64,000 bases of DNA from Zoogloea sp016790385 (GTDB taxonomy: Bacteria > Pseudomonadota > Gammaproteobacteria > Burkholderiales > Rhodocyclaceae). The notes under the pieces were generated by a model, which saw only the letters and a program-made list of their open reading frames with translations, was not told the origin of the DNA and ran no database searches. Within the stretch, counting starts at the first letter, position 1. Each line of letters opens with the position of its first letter. A program made the position numbers and the translations under genes. The stretch lies in NCBI RefSeq assembly GCF_041916735.1, contig NZ_JAYRYY010000004.1; one strand, written 5' to 3'. Positions 8,947 through 16,406 of the stretch are shown piece after piece.

Positions 8947-9494
8947 GGCTGACGCAACAAAGAGTAGACAACCATGGTCACCGTAACCTGCTGAGGCTGC
9001 TTGAGGTCTCCCTTGTCGATGGAATGCATGTTCAAGGAATCAACAAAGAGCGCAGGAGAGTCCGCAAAGAGTCCGGACAGGGTGGCCTGCAGGCTCTGCA
9101 GGCTCCCTTCGACGGTCAGCGAAACCGGAATCCGTGAGGGGCCATTCTCGGACGCAGGCGGCAACACCTGACTGCTGACGATACTCATCCCGCCAACTTC
9201 AGCGGCATGCCGCGCACGTTGCTGCACGTCATTGCCGGCCTTGGCGGGGTCCTGCTCCTCGGGATACGACCAACGCTTCAGGCTGTTGAACGACTCCAGC
9301 ACCGCCTTGCGCAAAGGCGCATCAGAACGCTGCCACCCGAGGAGACGGGCATACTTTGGCTCGATGTCGACAAGCACCACTTCGGCTCGCTCGAGATACG
9401 TCCATGCGTAATACCCGGCAGCGGACAGCAACGACAGCAGCAGCAGAACGGTCACCCCTACGCTGATGAAGGCACGATAGCGCAGCAGCTTCAT
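8943..9494 (-). CDS. gspM: Type II secretion protein GspM
   Basis: This 183-residue bitopic protein has one membrane helix (~12-31), a coiled-coil-like stretch and a small ferredoxin-like periplasmic domain (~90-180: IPVSLTVEGSLQSLQATLSGL). That is the layout of the GspMb/PilO-like branch. GspM stabilises GspL in the inner-membrane platform. It overlaps gspL upstream and gspC downstream by 4 bases each, so the three subunits should be made together. Confidence 0.8.
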   Translation of the reverse strand: MKLLRYRAFISVGVTVLLLLSLLSAAGYYAWTYLERAEVVLVDIEPKYARLLGWQRSDAPLRKAVLESFNSLKRWSYPEEQDPAKAGNDVQQRARHAAEVGGMSIVSSQVLPPASENGPSRIPVSLTVEGSLQSLQATLSGLFADSPALFVDSLNMHSIDKGDLKQPQQVTVTMVVYSLLRQP

Positions 9495-10516
9495 GACTTC
9501 TTCTCCGCACGCACGACCTTGAATTCAATCGCAAAATACTCCTTGCTGGACCCTTGCACACGGGTGGTCGCACCAAGCGACTTGACCTCCTGATACTTGG
9601 GCTCGGCTCCCAGCAGATCGATCAGACGGGCCGCATTGTTGGCCTGACCGGTCAATCGAACGGCATTACCCTTGAACTCCAGCGTGTTGACGAGCACATC
9701 GTCAGGCAGAATCCGGGACAGCTCATCCAGCACGACCAGCGGGTTCGCATAGGCCTCGACGTGGGTATTCGCCGCCTCCAGTGCGCCGTTGAACCTGATC
9801 AAATCCGAACGCAAATTGACTTGCTGCGAAGCAAGCTTGGCCAGCGCCTTGTCATGCTCAATGGCATCGAGCGCCCGCAGCCGGAGCTGCAGCATCGGAG
9901 TGAGCGCGATGGCTATCAACAACAGAAGCGCCACGACGAACAGCGCGGCAATACCCACACGCTGCAACAGCCCGCCACGCCCTTTGCGCTCCCCCTCACC
10001 AAACCCTCGAATGACGAGAGGCCTCTCTCCTCCCGCCCAGACCTCTACGGCGGAGGCGACAAGACCCAGCCCGGAAAGATGGCGCATGACGGCAGCACGC
10101 GACGCCATCACGGACTCTATCCGGACGCGCTCACCATCGACGGCATCGCGGACCGCATACCCCCAGACGAGATCCTGCTCGGGGAAGGGACTGGCGCTGC
10201 GCGCATCGAGCGTCATCGCCTGCGCAAGATCTTTCTCGCTCATCCGGGGCATGACCAGGGTCCGCCGGAGCAGCAGATCCTGCGGCAGCTCGCAGGCTTG
10301 ACGCTCGACCTTGCCCTTGAAGGTCACGGGCTCGGCCGACCTGCCAAAACGAACACTCTGTGTTCCGTCCGGGGCAGTCACCCTGACGGGATCGCGCCCG
10401 CGGAACAGTCGCATGACCGGCCACGCCATGGCATCCCGCCAGCCCTCGACGTAGAAACGCCCCAACTCGGCAAGATCCAGACCAAACAGGTTGTATCGAC
10501 CTTTATGCTGAGTCAT
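9491..10516 (-). CDS. gspL: Type II secretion protein GspL (PilM/PilN-like)
   Basis: The 341-residue platform protein has an N-terminal cytoplasmic actin-like part that should bind GspE (LLRRTLVMPRMSEKDLAQAM...). A membrane helix follows (~193-213) and then a PilN-like periplasmic domain (LDELSRILPDDVLVNTLEFKG). It links the ATPase to the pseudopilus. The cytoplasmic part is shorter than in classical GspL (~390-400 residues in total), a variant seen in systems resembling type IV pili. It begins 6 bases after gspK and ends overlapping gspM. Confidence 0.8.
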   Translation of the reverse strand: MTQHKGRYNLFGLDLAELGRFYVEGWRDAMAWPVMRLFRGRDPVRVTAPDGTQSVRFGRSAEPVTFKGKVERQACELPQDLLLRRTLVMPRMSEKDLAQAMTLDARSASPFPEQDLVWGYAVRDAVDGERVRIESVMASRAAVMRHLSGLGLVASAVEVWAGGERPLVIRGFGEGERKGRGGLLQRVGIAALFVVALLLLIAIALTPMLQLRLRALDAIEHDKALAKLASQQVNLRSDLIRFNGALEAANTHVEAYANPLVVLDELSRILPDDVLVNTLEFKGNAVRLTGQANNAARLIDLLGAEPKYQEVKSLGATTRVQGSSKEYFAIEFKVVRAEKKS

Positions 10517-10522
10517 GAATCG

Positions 10523-11434
10523 TCAGTAGGCACTCGGTGTCAATACGCCGATCGGCTCTTCGGTACGCAAGATGCGCCAGGGAAGGCGGGAATTGACTGG
10601 GGGTGACACATCAACCGCCACAGTGCGGACGCTCAGCCCCCTGGCTCCGCCCGGCACATAAGCCTGCAGGCGGAATCTCTTGGACGAAGACTGATCGATG
10701 AATTCCTGCATCAGGCTGATGGTATCAATATTGACTTGACCGGCATCACGCGCGACGGCCACCTTGCCTGCAAGAGATGCGTTTCCTTGGGCCAGGATCA
10801 GGAGAACCTCAGCTGGCGCCGCCACAGGATTGACCCCGCGCGAGCTGCCGTCGGACGTAACCAAGCCTCTGATTTTATCATAGATTTCAAAATCCACTCC
10901 CAGCACCTGGAGGAGGTCTTCCGGCGCCTCGAAGGGACCATTGCGCGCCCGGAACGGAACACCGGCTGCGACATACTGGGGGTTCTCGGCGCCTGCAGGA
11001 AGCGCATCCGAATCGGGATCGCGCCAGTCAATCACCCGCTGCGCGAGCACCTGGGCTGCCGCTGCATCTACCCCCGCCCCAAACTGGAAGAGCGCGGCGA
11101 GGAGCGACTGGGGAGCCGCATTGATCGATACCAGACCCGTCAACGGCGTCACCACCACTTTGAACGACTCGCCCTCGAACTCCATATCCAGCGTACGCTG
11201 CATGACGAAACTCGGCGGATCCGCCGTGATCGCCCGGACCACCATGGCGATCACGGCATCCCCCTGCGCCTCGGCCATGGCCAGATCACGCCCGGCCGAT
11301 ACGGCACGCACCTCGGTACGAGCCTGGAAGACGAGCGCAGAGACCAACAGCATCAGCGCGCTGGACATCCACAGCACGGCAACCAAAGCGTAGCCGTGCT
11401 GCGCTGAGCGTCGCCCCAGTTCAAGTGGGGCCAT
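10523..11434 (-). CDS. gspK: Minor pseudopilin GspK
   Basis: The 303-residue protein starts at MAPLELGRR, inside the end of gspJ. A short leader ends HG before the hydrophobic helix YALVAVLWMSSALMLLVSAL. The usual +5 Glu is absent, as is normal for GspK, which caps the pseudopilus tip with GspI and GspJ. The large globular part includes a helix-hairpin-helix-like section (FEAPEDLLQVLGVD). Its size, larger than the other pseudopilins, is typical. Confidence 0.9.
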   Translation of the reverse strand: MAPLELGRRSAQHGYALVAVLWMSSALMLLVSALVFQARTEVRAVSAGRDLAMAEAQGDAVIAMVVRAITADPPSFVMQRTLDMEFEGESFKVVVTPLTGLVSINAAPQSLLAALFQFGAGVDAAAAQVLAQRVIDWRDPDSDALPAGAENPQYVAAGVPFRARNGPFEAPEDLLQVLGVDFEIYDKIRGLVTSDGSSRGVNPVAAPAEVLLILAQGNASLAGKVAVARDAGQVNIDTISLMQEFIDQSSSKRFRLQAYVPGGARGLSVRTVAVDVSPPVNSRLPWRILRTEEPIGVLTPSAY

Positions 11435-12080
11435 TGACGATCCTTCCCTGCCCGCCATCCGGCAGCAACGCCCTCACCGGAACCACAAGCACGGGCCACT
11501 CCGATGCCCTCGCCCCAATCGACACGCGCAAGCGTGCGAGCGAGCGCTGCTCCTGGGTATTGCGCCACTCACCCAGCCAGCCGCCTCCGTCCTCAATCTG
11601 ATAACTCAGGGAGAACATCTCAAGCTGTTCAAGCAGCACACGCCTTTCCGCTCTCGACCAGTCAGGCAGGACTTCAAGGCCTTCATAGGGCACATACGCC
11701 AGTACCAGAGCGCTACGCTGGCCATCCGACTCAACAACAAGCTGAAAGTGGTACAGACCGCCCGCACCATGGCGGGCCGGCATGGCGCCGATCCACGCCA
11801 TACTGCCCGCCCCCCCAACGAAAGTACTCTCGGCCGCAGGCGAGGCCGCATTACGACGAAGCCGGATCACAGCACGCCCGAGGATGTCGCTCAGGAAGCC
11901 ACTCAACACACGGCGCTCATCCACGATGGCAAGACGCTGATCCAGCTTCTCTCCCGTGACGCCGAACGACCGCATGGCGGTCAGCAGTCCGAGCATGATG
12001 ACAGACGCAATCGCCAGCGAGATGATCAACTCGACGAGCGTAAACCCCCGCGCTGCCACAGGATGCCTGGGCCGACTCAA
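11421..12080 (-). CDS. gspJ: Minor pseudopilin GspJ
   Basis: Translated as 219 residues from a TTG that overlaps the gspI stop as TTGA. A GTG 21 bases downstream (12059) is the alternative. An ATG-like longer frame would run deep into gspI and is unlikely. The prepilin peptidase site is ARG|FTLVELIISLAIASVIML. The globular domain follows. GspJ joins GspI and GspK in the pseudopilus tip. The non-ATG start inside the preceding gene suggests reduced, coupled translation of a minor subunit. Confidence 0.85.
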   Translation of the reverse strand: MSRPRHPVAARGFTLVELIISLAIASVIMLGLLTAMRSFGVTGEKLDQRLAIVDERRVLSGFLSDILGRAVIRLRRNAASPAAESTFVGGAGSMAWIGAMPARHGAGGLYHFQLVVESDGQRSALVLAYVPYEGLEVLPDWSRAERRVLLEQLEMFSLSYQIEDGGGWLGEWRNTQEQRSLARLRVSIGARASEWPVLVVPVRALLPDGGQGRIVNGPT

Positions 12081-12472
12081 GGACTGGCCTTCATTTGCGG
12101 GCGCAGCGTGGCCAGGGTGAGTGCACGGGGATTGGCTGGCGAGCCAAATTCCACCCGCACCTCCATGCGATGCAGCGATACCGCGGCGGAGCCCGTTGCT
12201 GGCAAAGGAAAGGCGCGGGTCCTCAACTGCCAAGTCATTTCTCCATCCTGCCCATCGATCGCAACGCCGGACTCTGGCACAGCGTCATAGAGCGCCAGCA
12301 CTGAGCGTGCGACGCGCACCGCCTTTTCGTAGCGCTCGGCATCGGCCACCGCCTTCACGCTACCACCGCTGGTGCGGTAAAGCACAACCAGCGACATGGC
12401 CATGATGGAAAAGGCCACCAACACCTCAAGAAGGGAAAAGCCACGCTGCCGGCGGGCGTCACGCAGACTCAT
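12077..12472 (-). CDS. gspI: Minor pseudopilin GspI
   Basis: This is a 131-residue pseudopilin. The start at MSLRDARR overlaps the gspH stop (ATGA) and has CAGGAG upstream. The leader ends RQRG before FSLLEVLVAFSIMAMSL, with the +5 Glu conserved. The remaining domain is short, as usual for GspI, the nucleating subunit of the tip complex. Confidence 0.9.
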   Translation of the reverse strand: MSLRDARRQRGFSLLEVLVAFSIMAMSLVVLYRTSGGSVKAVADAERYEKAVRVARSVLALYDAVPESGVAIDGQDGEMTWQLRTRAFPLPATGSAAVSLHRMEVRVEFGSPANPRALTLATLRPQMKASP

Positions 12473-12966
12473 CGAGCAACGGGCTCCTGACTCACCGAGC
12501 CGAGCAGCCAATCCACCCGCAAGCGCACCCCGTCGCCCGATGCGCGCAGAACGTCCACACTCCCCCCTGTGGCGCCGCCTCCAGGATAAAAGCGGATACT
12601 ACCGCCCTGCCGGCCAGACTCCACCCCCGCAACGATCAGGCGCACCTGGACCGACTCCGGCAAGCTGTTGCTGACCTTGCCCTCAGTGCCGTACAAACGA
12701 TGCTCCAGGTCCACCGAAAATGCAGTGCTCCGCCCCGTGAGGATGGACTGCTGGCGGGCACTCACCATGCCGGCCAGGATCTGGCGGACAGTGCTGCGGT
12801 ACTGGGATGCCTCCATCAGTTTGCCGAACGCCACCGGTGCCAGCCCGAGGAAAAGCGCCACCACCGCAAAAGCGACAATCAGTTCGAGCAGGGTAAAACC
12901 GCTGAAGGCGCGGCGCGCCTTCGTGAGGCCCGGCCTGAACGCCGGGCCCGCACTGCTACTTGCCAT
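12469..12966 (-). CDS. gspH: Minor pseudopilin GspH
   Basis: This is a 165-residue pseudopilin whose start overlaps the end of gspG. The leader of ~23 residues ends FSG before FTLLELIVAFAVVALFLGL, with +5 Glu present. The beta-rich C-terminal domain includes LEHRLYG and the Gly-rich FYPGGGATGGS. That last segment matches the loop common in GspH/FimT proteins that end in a glycine-rich turn. Confidence 0.9.
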   Translation of the reverse strand: MASSSAGPAFRPGLTKARRAFSGFTLLELIVAFAVVALFLGLAPVAFGKLMEASQYRSTVRQILAGMVSARQQSILTGRSTAFSVDLEHRLYGTEGKVSNSLPESVQVRLIVAGVESGRQGGSIRFYPGGGATGGSVDVLRASGDGVRLRVDWLLGSVSQEPVAR

Positions 12967-13396
12967 TGCGGATGTCGGCGTTCTCACCCTCGCCCCCCGG
13001 GGCGCCATCCGCCCCGTAGGAGACGATCTCCACATCGGCACCGTTGGGGGAACGCTTGTAACGGTAGGGGTTGTTCCACGGATCGAGGGGAACCGAACCC
13101 CCTTTCAGGTAGGGGCCATCCCAGCCGTTGGCCGAGGCCGGCTTCTTGACCAGGGCTTCCAGCCCCTCCTCGTCCGACGGAAAACGTCCGACGCCGAGTT
13201 TGAACAGTTCGACGGACTTTTCCAGATCGGCGATCTGGACGCCAGCGGTCTTGCTCTTGGCCCCACCAAGCTGGCCGAGCATGCGCGGCCCGACAAGGCC
13301 CACCAGCAGGGTCAGGATGGCCAGCACAACCAGCAGTTCGACCAGCGTAAAGCCGGCATTGCGCGCCACGCGCGAGGAACGGGAAACGTACAGCAT
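12956..13396 (-). CDS. gspG: Major pseudopilin GspG
   Basis: This is the 146-residue major subunit of the pseudopilus. The ATG at 13396 is chosen for GGAG five bases upstream; a GTG six bases earlier is possible. The prepilin cleavage site is NAG|FTLVELLVVLAIL. The family hallmarks follow: FPSDEEGLEAL, a WDGPYLKG motif and DPWNNPYRYKRSP with the calcium-loop region near GADVEIVSYGADG. It should be the most abundant gsp product, assembled by GspE and GspF. Confidence 0.95.
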   Translation of the reverse strand: MLYVSRSSRVARNAGFTLVELLVVLAILTLLVGLVGPRMLGQLGGAKSKTAGVQIADLEKSVELFKLGVGRFPSDEEGLEALVKKPASANGWDGPYLKGGSVPLDPWNNPYRYKRSPNGADVEIVSYGADGAPGGEGENADIRNGK

Positions 13397-13425
13397 TGGC
13401 ACTCCGGATCTTGGATTGAAAAGTC

Positions 13426-14664
13426 TTATACAGCCAGGTCGTTCACCGACAGGATACCCATCAGGATCGACACGATGATCCCGGCGATCATCACGCCGAG
13501 CGTCAGAATTAGCAAGGGTTCGAGCAGGGTCAGGCCACGCTTGATGCTGGTCTCGACCTCCCGGTCGAGGATGCGCGACAGCTCCAGCATCATGCTGTCG
13601 AGCCGCCCCGTTTCCTCCCCGACACGGACCAGATTGATCGCCATCGGTTCAAACAGTGCAGTCTTGTATAGGGCATCGGTCATCCGCCCGCCACCCTTCA
13701 TGGCCGGTGCGATGCGCTCGAAAGCCGTGCGGACATGGACGTTACCGACGGTTTCAGTAGCGATGTTGAGGGCCGAGATCACCGGCACGCCATTGCCGAG
13801 CAAGGTGCCGAGGGAGCGGGTGAAGCGGGTGATCTCATACTTCAGGAAGATGGCGCCGAACACCGGCAGACGCAGGGCCTTGCCCTGCCACCACAGGCGC
13901 CCGGCGGGAGAGGCAAACCAGCGACTCAGACCGGCCCCGAGCAAAAACACCGCAACCCCCAGCAGCAGGCCGTAATCGGTAAAGAAATGCCCGGTGGCCA
14001 CCACGATGCGGGTAGGCGTGGGCAGGGCATCGCCCATGTCCTTGAACAGGGTCTCGAACTGGGGAACGACGAAGCCGAGCATCGCAATCACGGAGATCAC
14101 CGCCACCAGCAGCAGGATGGCCGGGTAGATCATCGCCGAGATGACGCTCTCGCGCAGGGCCCGGATGCGCTCCAGGTGTTCCACCAAGCGCGTCAACACT
14201 TCGCTCAGTTGGCCGCCGATTTCGCCGGAACGGACCATGTTGATGTAGAAATCGCCGAAGAAGTCCCGATGGGGTGTAATGGCGCGGCTCAGGGGCGCGC
14301 CACCCTTGACGGCATCGAGCACGCCAGCAAGGAGGCTCCCCACCGACGCCTTGTGGCTCATGCCGATCAGTACCTTGAGCGCCCGGTCTAGGGAGAGCCC
14401 CGCCCGCAGCATGATAGCGAGCTCGGAAGTGAAGGCCAGCAGATCGGCCTGGGTCGGTTTGCCCTTGGCCGGCGCCCGCCCCGTGGGCTGGGGAATGCCA
14501 TCCCTGGGCGCCTGCACGGAGCCGGCCCCCGCGGGAGTGATGCGCAGGGGCGTCAGCCCCTTGGCCTTGAGGCTGCGCAGGACCGCGTCTTCGCTGAGGG
14601 CCTCCATCACGCCGTCGCGACGCACGCCCTTGGCATCGGCGGCCTGATAGGCAAACTCAGGCAT
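13426..14664 (-). CDS. gspF: Type II secretion inner-membrane platform protein GspF
   Basis: This 412-residue polytopic protein has two T2SF repeats (~75-200 and ~280-405) and three membrane segments (~172-192, ~222-242, ~378-398). The N-terminal FAYQAADAKG and the conserved SGEIGGQLSEVL and VGEETGRLDSMM are diagnostic. It anchors the ATPase and transmits rotation or ratcheting to the pseudopilus. Its first 8 bases overlap the gspE stop. Confidence 0.95.
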   Translation of the reverse strand: MPEFAYQAADAKGVRRDGVMEALSEDAVLRSLKAKGLTPLRITPAGAGSVQAPRDGIPQPTGRAPAKGKPTQADLLAFTSELAIMLRAGLSLDRALKVLIGMSHKASVGSLLAGVLDAVKGGAPLSRAITPHRDFFGDFYINMVRSGEIGGQLSEVLTRLVEHLERIRALRESVISAMIYPAILLLVAVISVIAMLGFVVPQFETLFKDMGDALPTPTRIVVATGHFFTDYGLLLGVAVFLLGAGLSRWFASPAGRLWWQGKALRLPVFGAIFLKYEITRFTRSLGTLLGNGVPVISALNIATETVGNVHVRTAFERIAPAMKGGGRMTDALYKTALFEPMAINLVRVGEETGRLDSMMLELSRILDREVETSIKRGLTLLEPLLILTLGVMIAGIIVSILMGILSVNDLAV

Positions 14665-16375
14665 TGCCCTGGTCCTGGGTCACGCGCAGGACTTCCTCCA
14701 GACTGGTTTCACCGGCTGCCACCTTGCGCAGACCGTCTTCATAAAGGGTGAACATGCCCGACTTGCGCGCGGTTTCGTGCAGGGTCGTGGCGTCGGCGCC
14801 CGAGATGATGGCCTGATGCATGCTCTCGCCCAGCACAAACAACTCGTGGATGCCGGTCCGGCCCGAGTAGCCGGTCTGACGACAGGCGGGGCAGCCGACG
14901 GAGTTGTAGATCCGCGATTGCCCATCCATGAAACGCTTCAGCCCGCTACGCTCCAGGACAGAATCATCAAGCTCAACCGGCACCTTGCAGGCGGTGCACA
15001 GGCGGCGCACCAGGCGCTGGGCCAGCACGCCATTTACCGACGAGGTGATGAGGTAACGCTCGAGACCCATGTCCTGCAGGCGGATCACCGCCCCCGCCGC
15101 CGTATTGGTGTGCAGGGTGGACAGCACCAGGTGGCCGGTGAGGGCCGACTGCACGGCGATCTGGGCGGTTTCGCCATCGCGCATTTCACCGATCATGATG
15201 ATGTCCGGATCCTGGCGCAGGATGGCGCGCAGGGCATTGGCGAAGCTCAGGCCGATCTGGGGATGCACCTGGATCTGGTTGATGCCGCCCAACTGGTACT
15301 CCACCGGGTCTTCCACGGTGATGATCTTGGTGGCCTGGGCATCGAGCTTGCCAAGGGCAGCGTAGAGCGTGGTGGTCTTGCCCGAACCGGTGGGGCCGGT
15401 GACCAGCAGGATGCCGTGGGGGCGTTGCAGCAGTGACTCGAAGACTTCCAGCGTATCCCGGCTGAAGCCCATCTCATGCAGGCTGAAGCGGATGCTGGCG
15501 CGGTCGAGTACCCGCATCACCACACTCTCGCCATGCACCGTCGGCACGGTGGACACGCGCAGATCCAGCTCGCGGCCCTTGATGCGCAGGTTGATCCGGC
15601 CATCCTGGGGCAGGCGGCGTTCGGCGATATTGAGGTGGGCCAGCAGCTTGATCCGCGACACCACTGCCGCGGACATGGCCGGCGACACGGACTCGCCCAT
15701 CTGGATCACACCGTCCACCCGATAGCGCACATGCAGGCCGTCATCGAAGGGTTCCAGGTGAATGTCAGAGGCCTTCAAGTCGATGACCCGGGCCACGATC
15801 TGGTTCACCAGGCGGATCACCGGCGCTTCACTCGCCAGATCCTTCAGGTGTTCGATGAAATCACCGCCTGCCTCGAAGTCGTCCTCGCGACCAAGCTCGT
15901 CGTCCGCGTCGGCAGGCGCCTCCAGCAGGCCTTTCAACCCGGCCTCGATGTCGCCCTCCAGGCCCATGGCCAAACGCACGTCCAGGCCGGTGGCGAGGCG
16001 CAGCGCCTTGGCGATGAAATCGTTCTGCGGCTCGGCACACACCACGGTGAGCACCCCGCCCTCCTCGCGGATGGGCAGCGCATGATGAGACGCCAGGAAA
16101 TCCGTCGAAATGCCCTCCGGCAAAGGCAGCTCTGCCGGAAAGGCGTCCGCCAGCACCAGCGGCACATTCAGTTGGCGCGACAGGACCCGTGCCACGTCCA
16201 GGTCGGAGACCACACCCAGCCGGATCAGTACCGACCCCAGCATGCCCCCCATTTCCGCCTGAGCCGAAAGGGCTCGCTCCAGGTCCCGGGCGCCGAGCTT
16301 GCCGTCGGCAACCAGCATCTCGCCGAGCATGGGGCGAGGCGTTTGCACGTCGGGGGAAAGAATCTGTTCTGTCAT
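14657..16375 (-). CDS. gspE: Type II secretion ATPase GspE
   Basis: This 572-residue cytoplasmic ATPase powers pseudopilus assembly. The start is MTEQILSPD, 31 bases after the upstream TPR gene. Residues ~15-160 are the MshEN/GspE N-terminal domain. The motor has Walker A GPTGSGKTTTLYA, an Asp box, Walker B ILRQDPDIIMIGEMRDGET and His box LSTLHTN. Two CxxC pairs (LCTACK and GCPACRQ) form the zinc element typical of GspE. Everything needed for activity is present. Confidence 0.95.
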   Translation of the reverse strand: MTEQILSPDVQTPRPMLGEMLVADGKLGARDLERALSAQAEMGGMLGSVLIRLGVVSDLDVARVLSRQLNVPLVLADAFPAELPLPEGISTDFLASHHALPIREEGGVLTVVCAEPQNDFIAKALRLATGLDVRLAMGLEGDIEAGLKGLLEAPADADDELGREDDFEAGGDFIEHLKDLASEAPVIRLVNQIVARVIDLKASDIHLEPFDDGLHVRYRVDGVIQMGESVSPAMSAAVVSRIKLLAHLNIAERRLPQDGRINLRIKGRELDLRVSTVPTVHGESVVMRVLDRASIRFSLHEMGFSRDTLEVFESLLQRPHGILLVTGPTGSGKTTTLYAALGKLDAQATKIITVEDPVEYQLGGINQIQVHPQIGLSFANALRAILRQDPDIIMIGEMRDGETAQIAVQSALTGHLVLSTLHTNTAAGAVIRLQDMGLERYLITSSVNGVLAQRLVRRLCTACKVPVELDDSVLERSGLKRFMDGQSRIYNSVGCPACRQTGYSGRTGIHELFVLGESMHQAIISGADATTLHETARKSGMFTLYEDGLRKVAAGETSLEEVLRVTQDQGNA

Positions 16376-16406
16376 GGGCTTGAGTCGGCGGGCAGCGGCC
16401 CCGGAA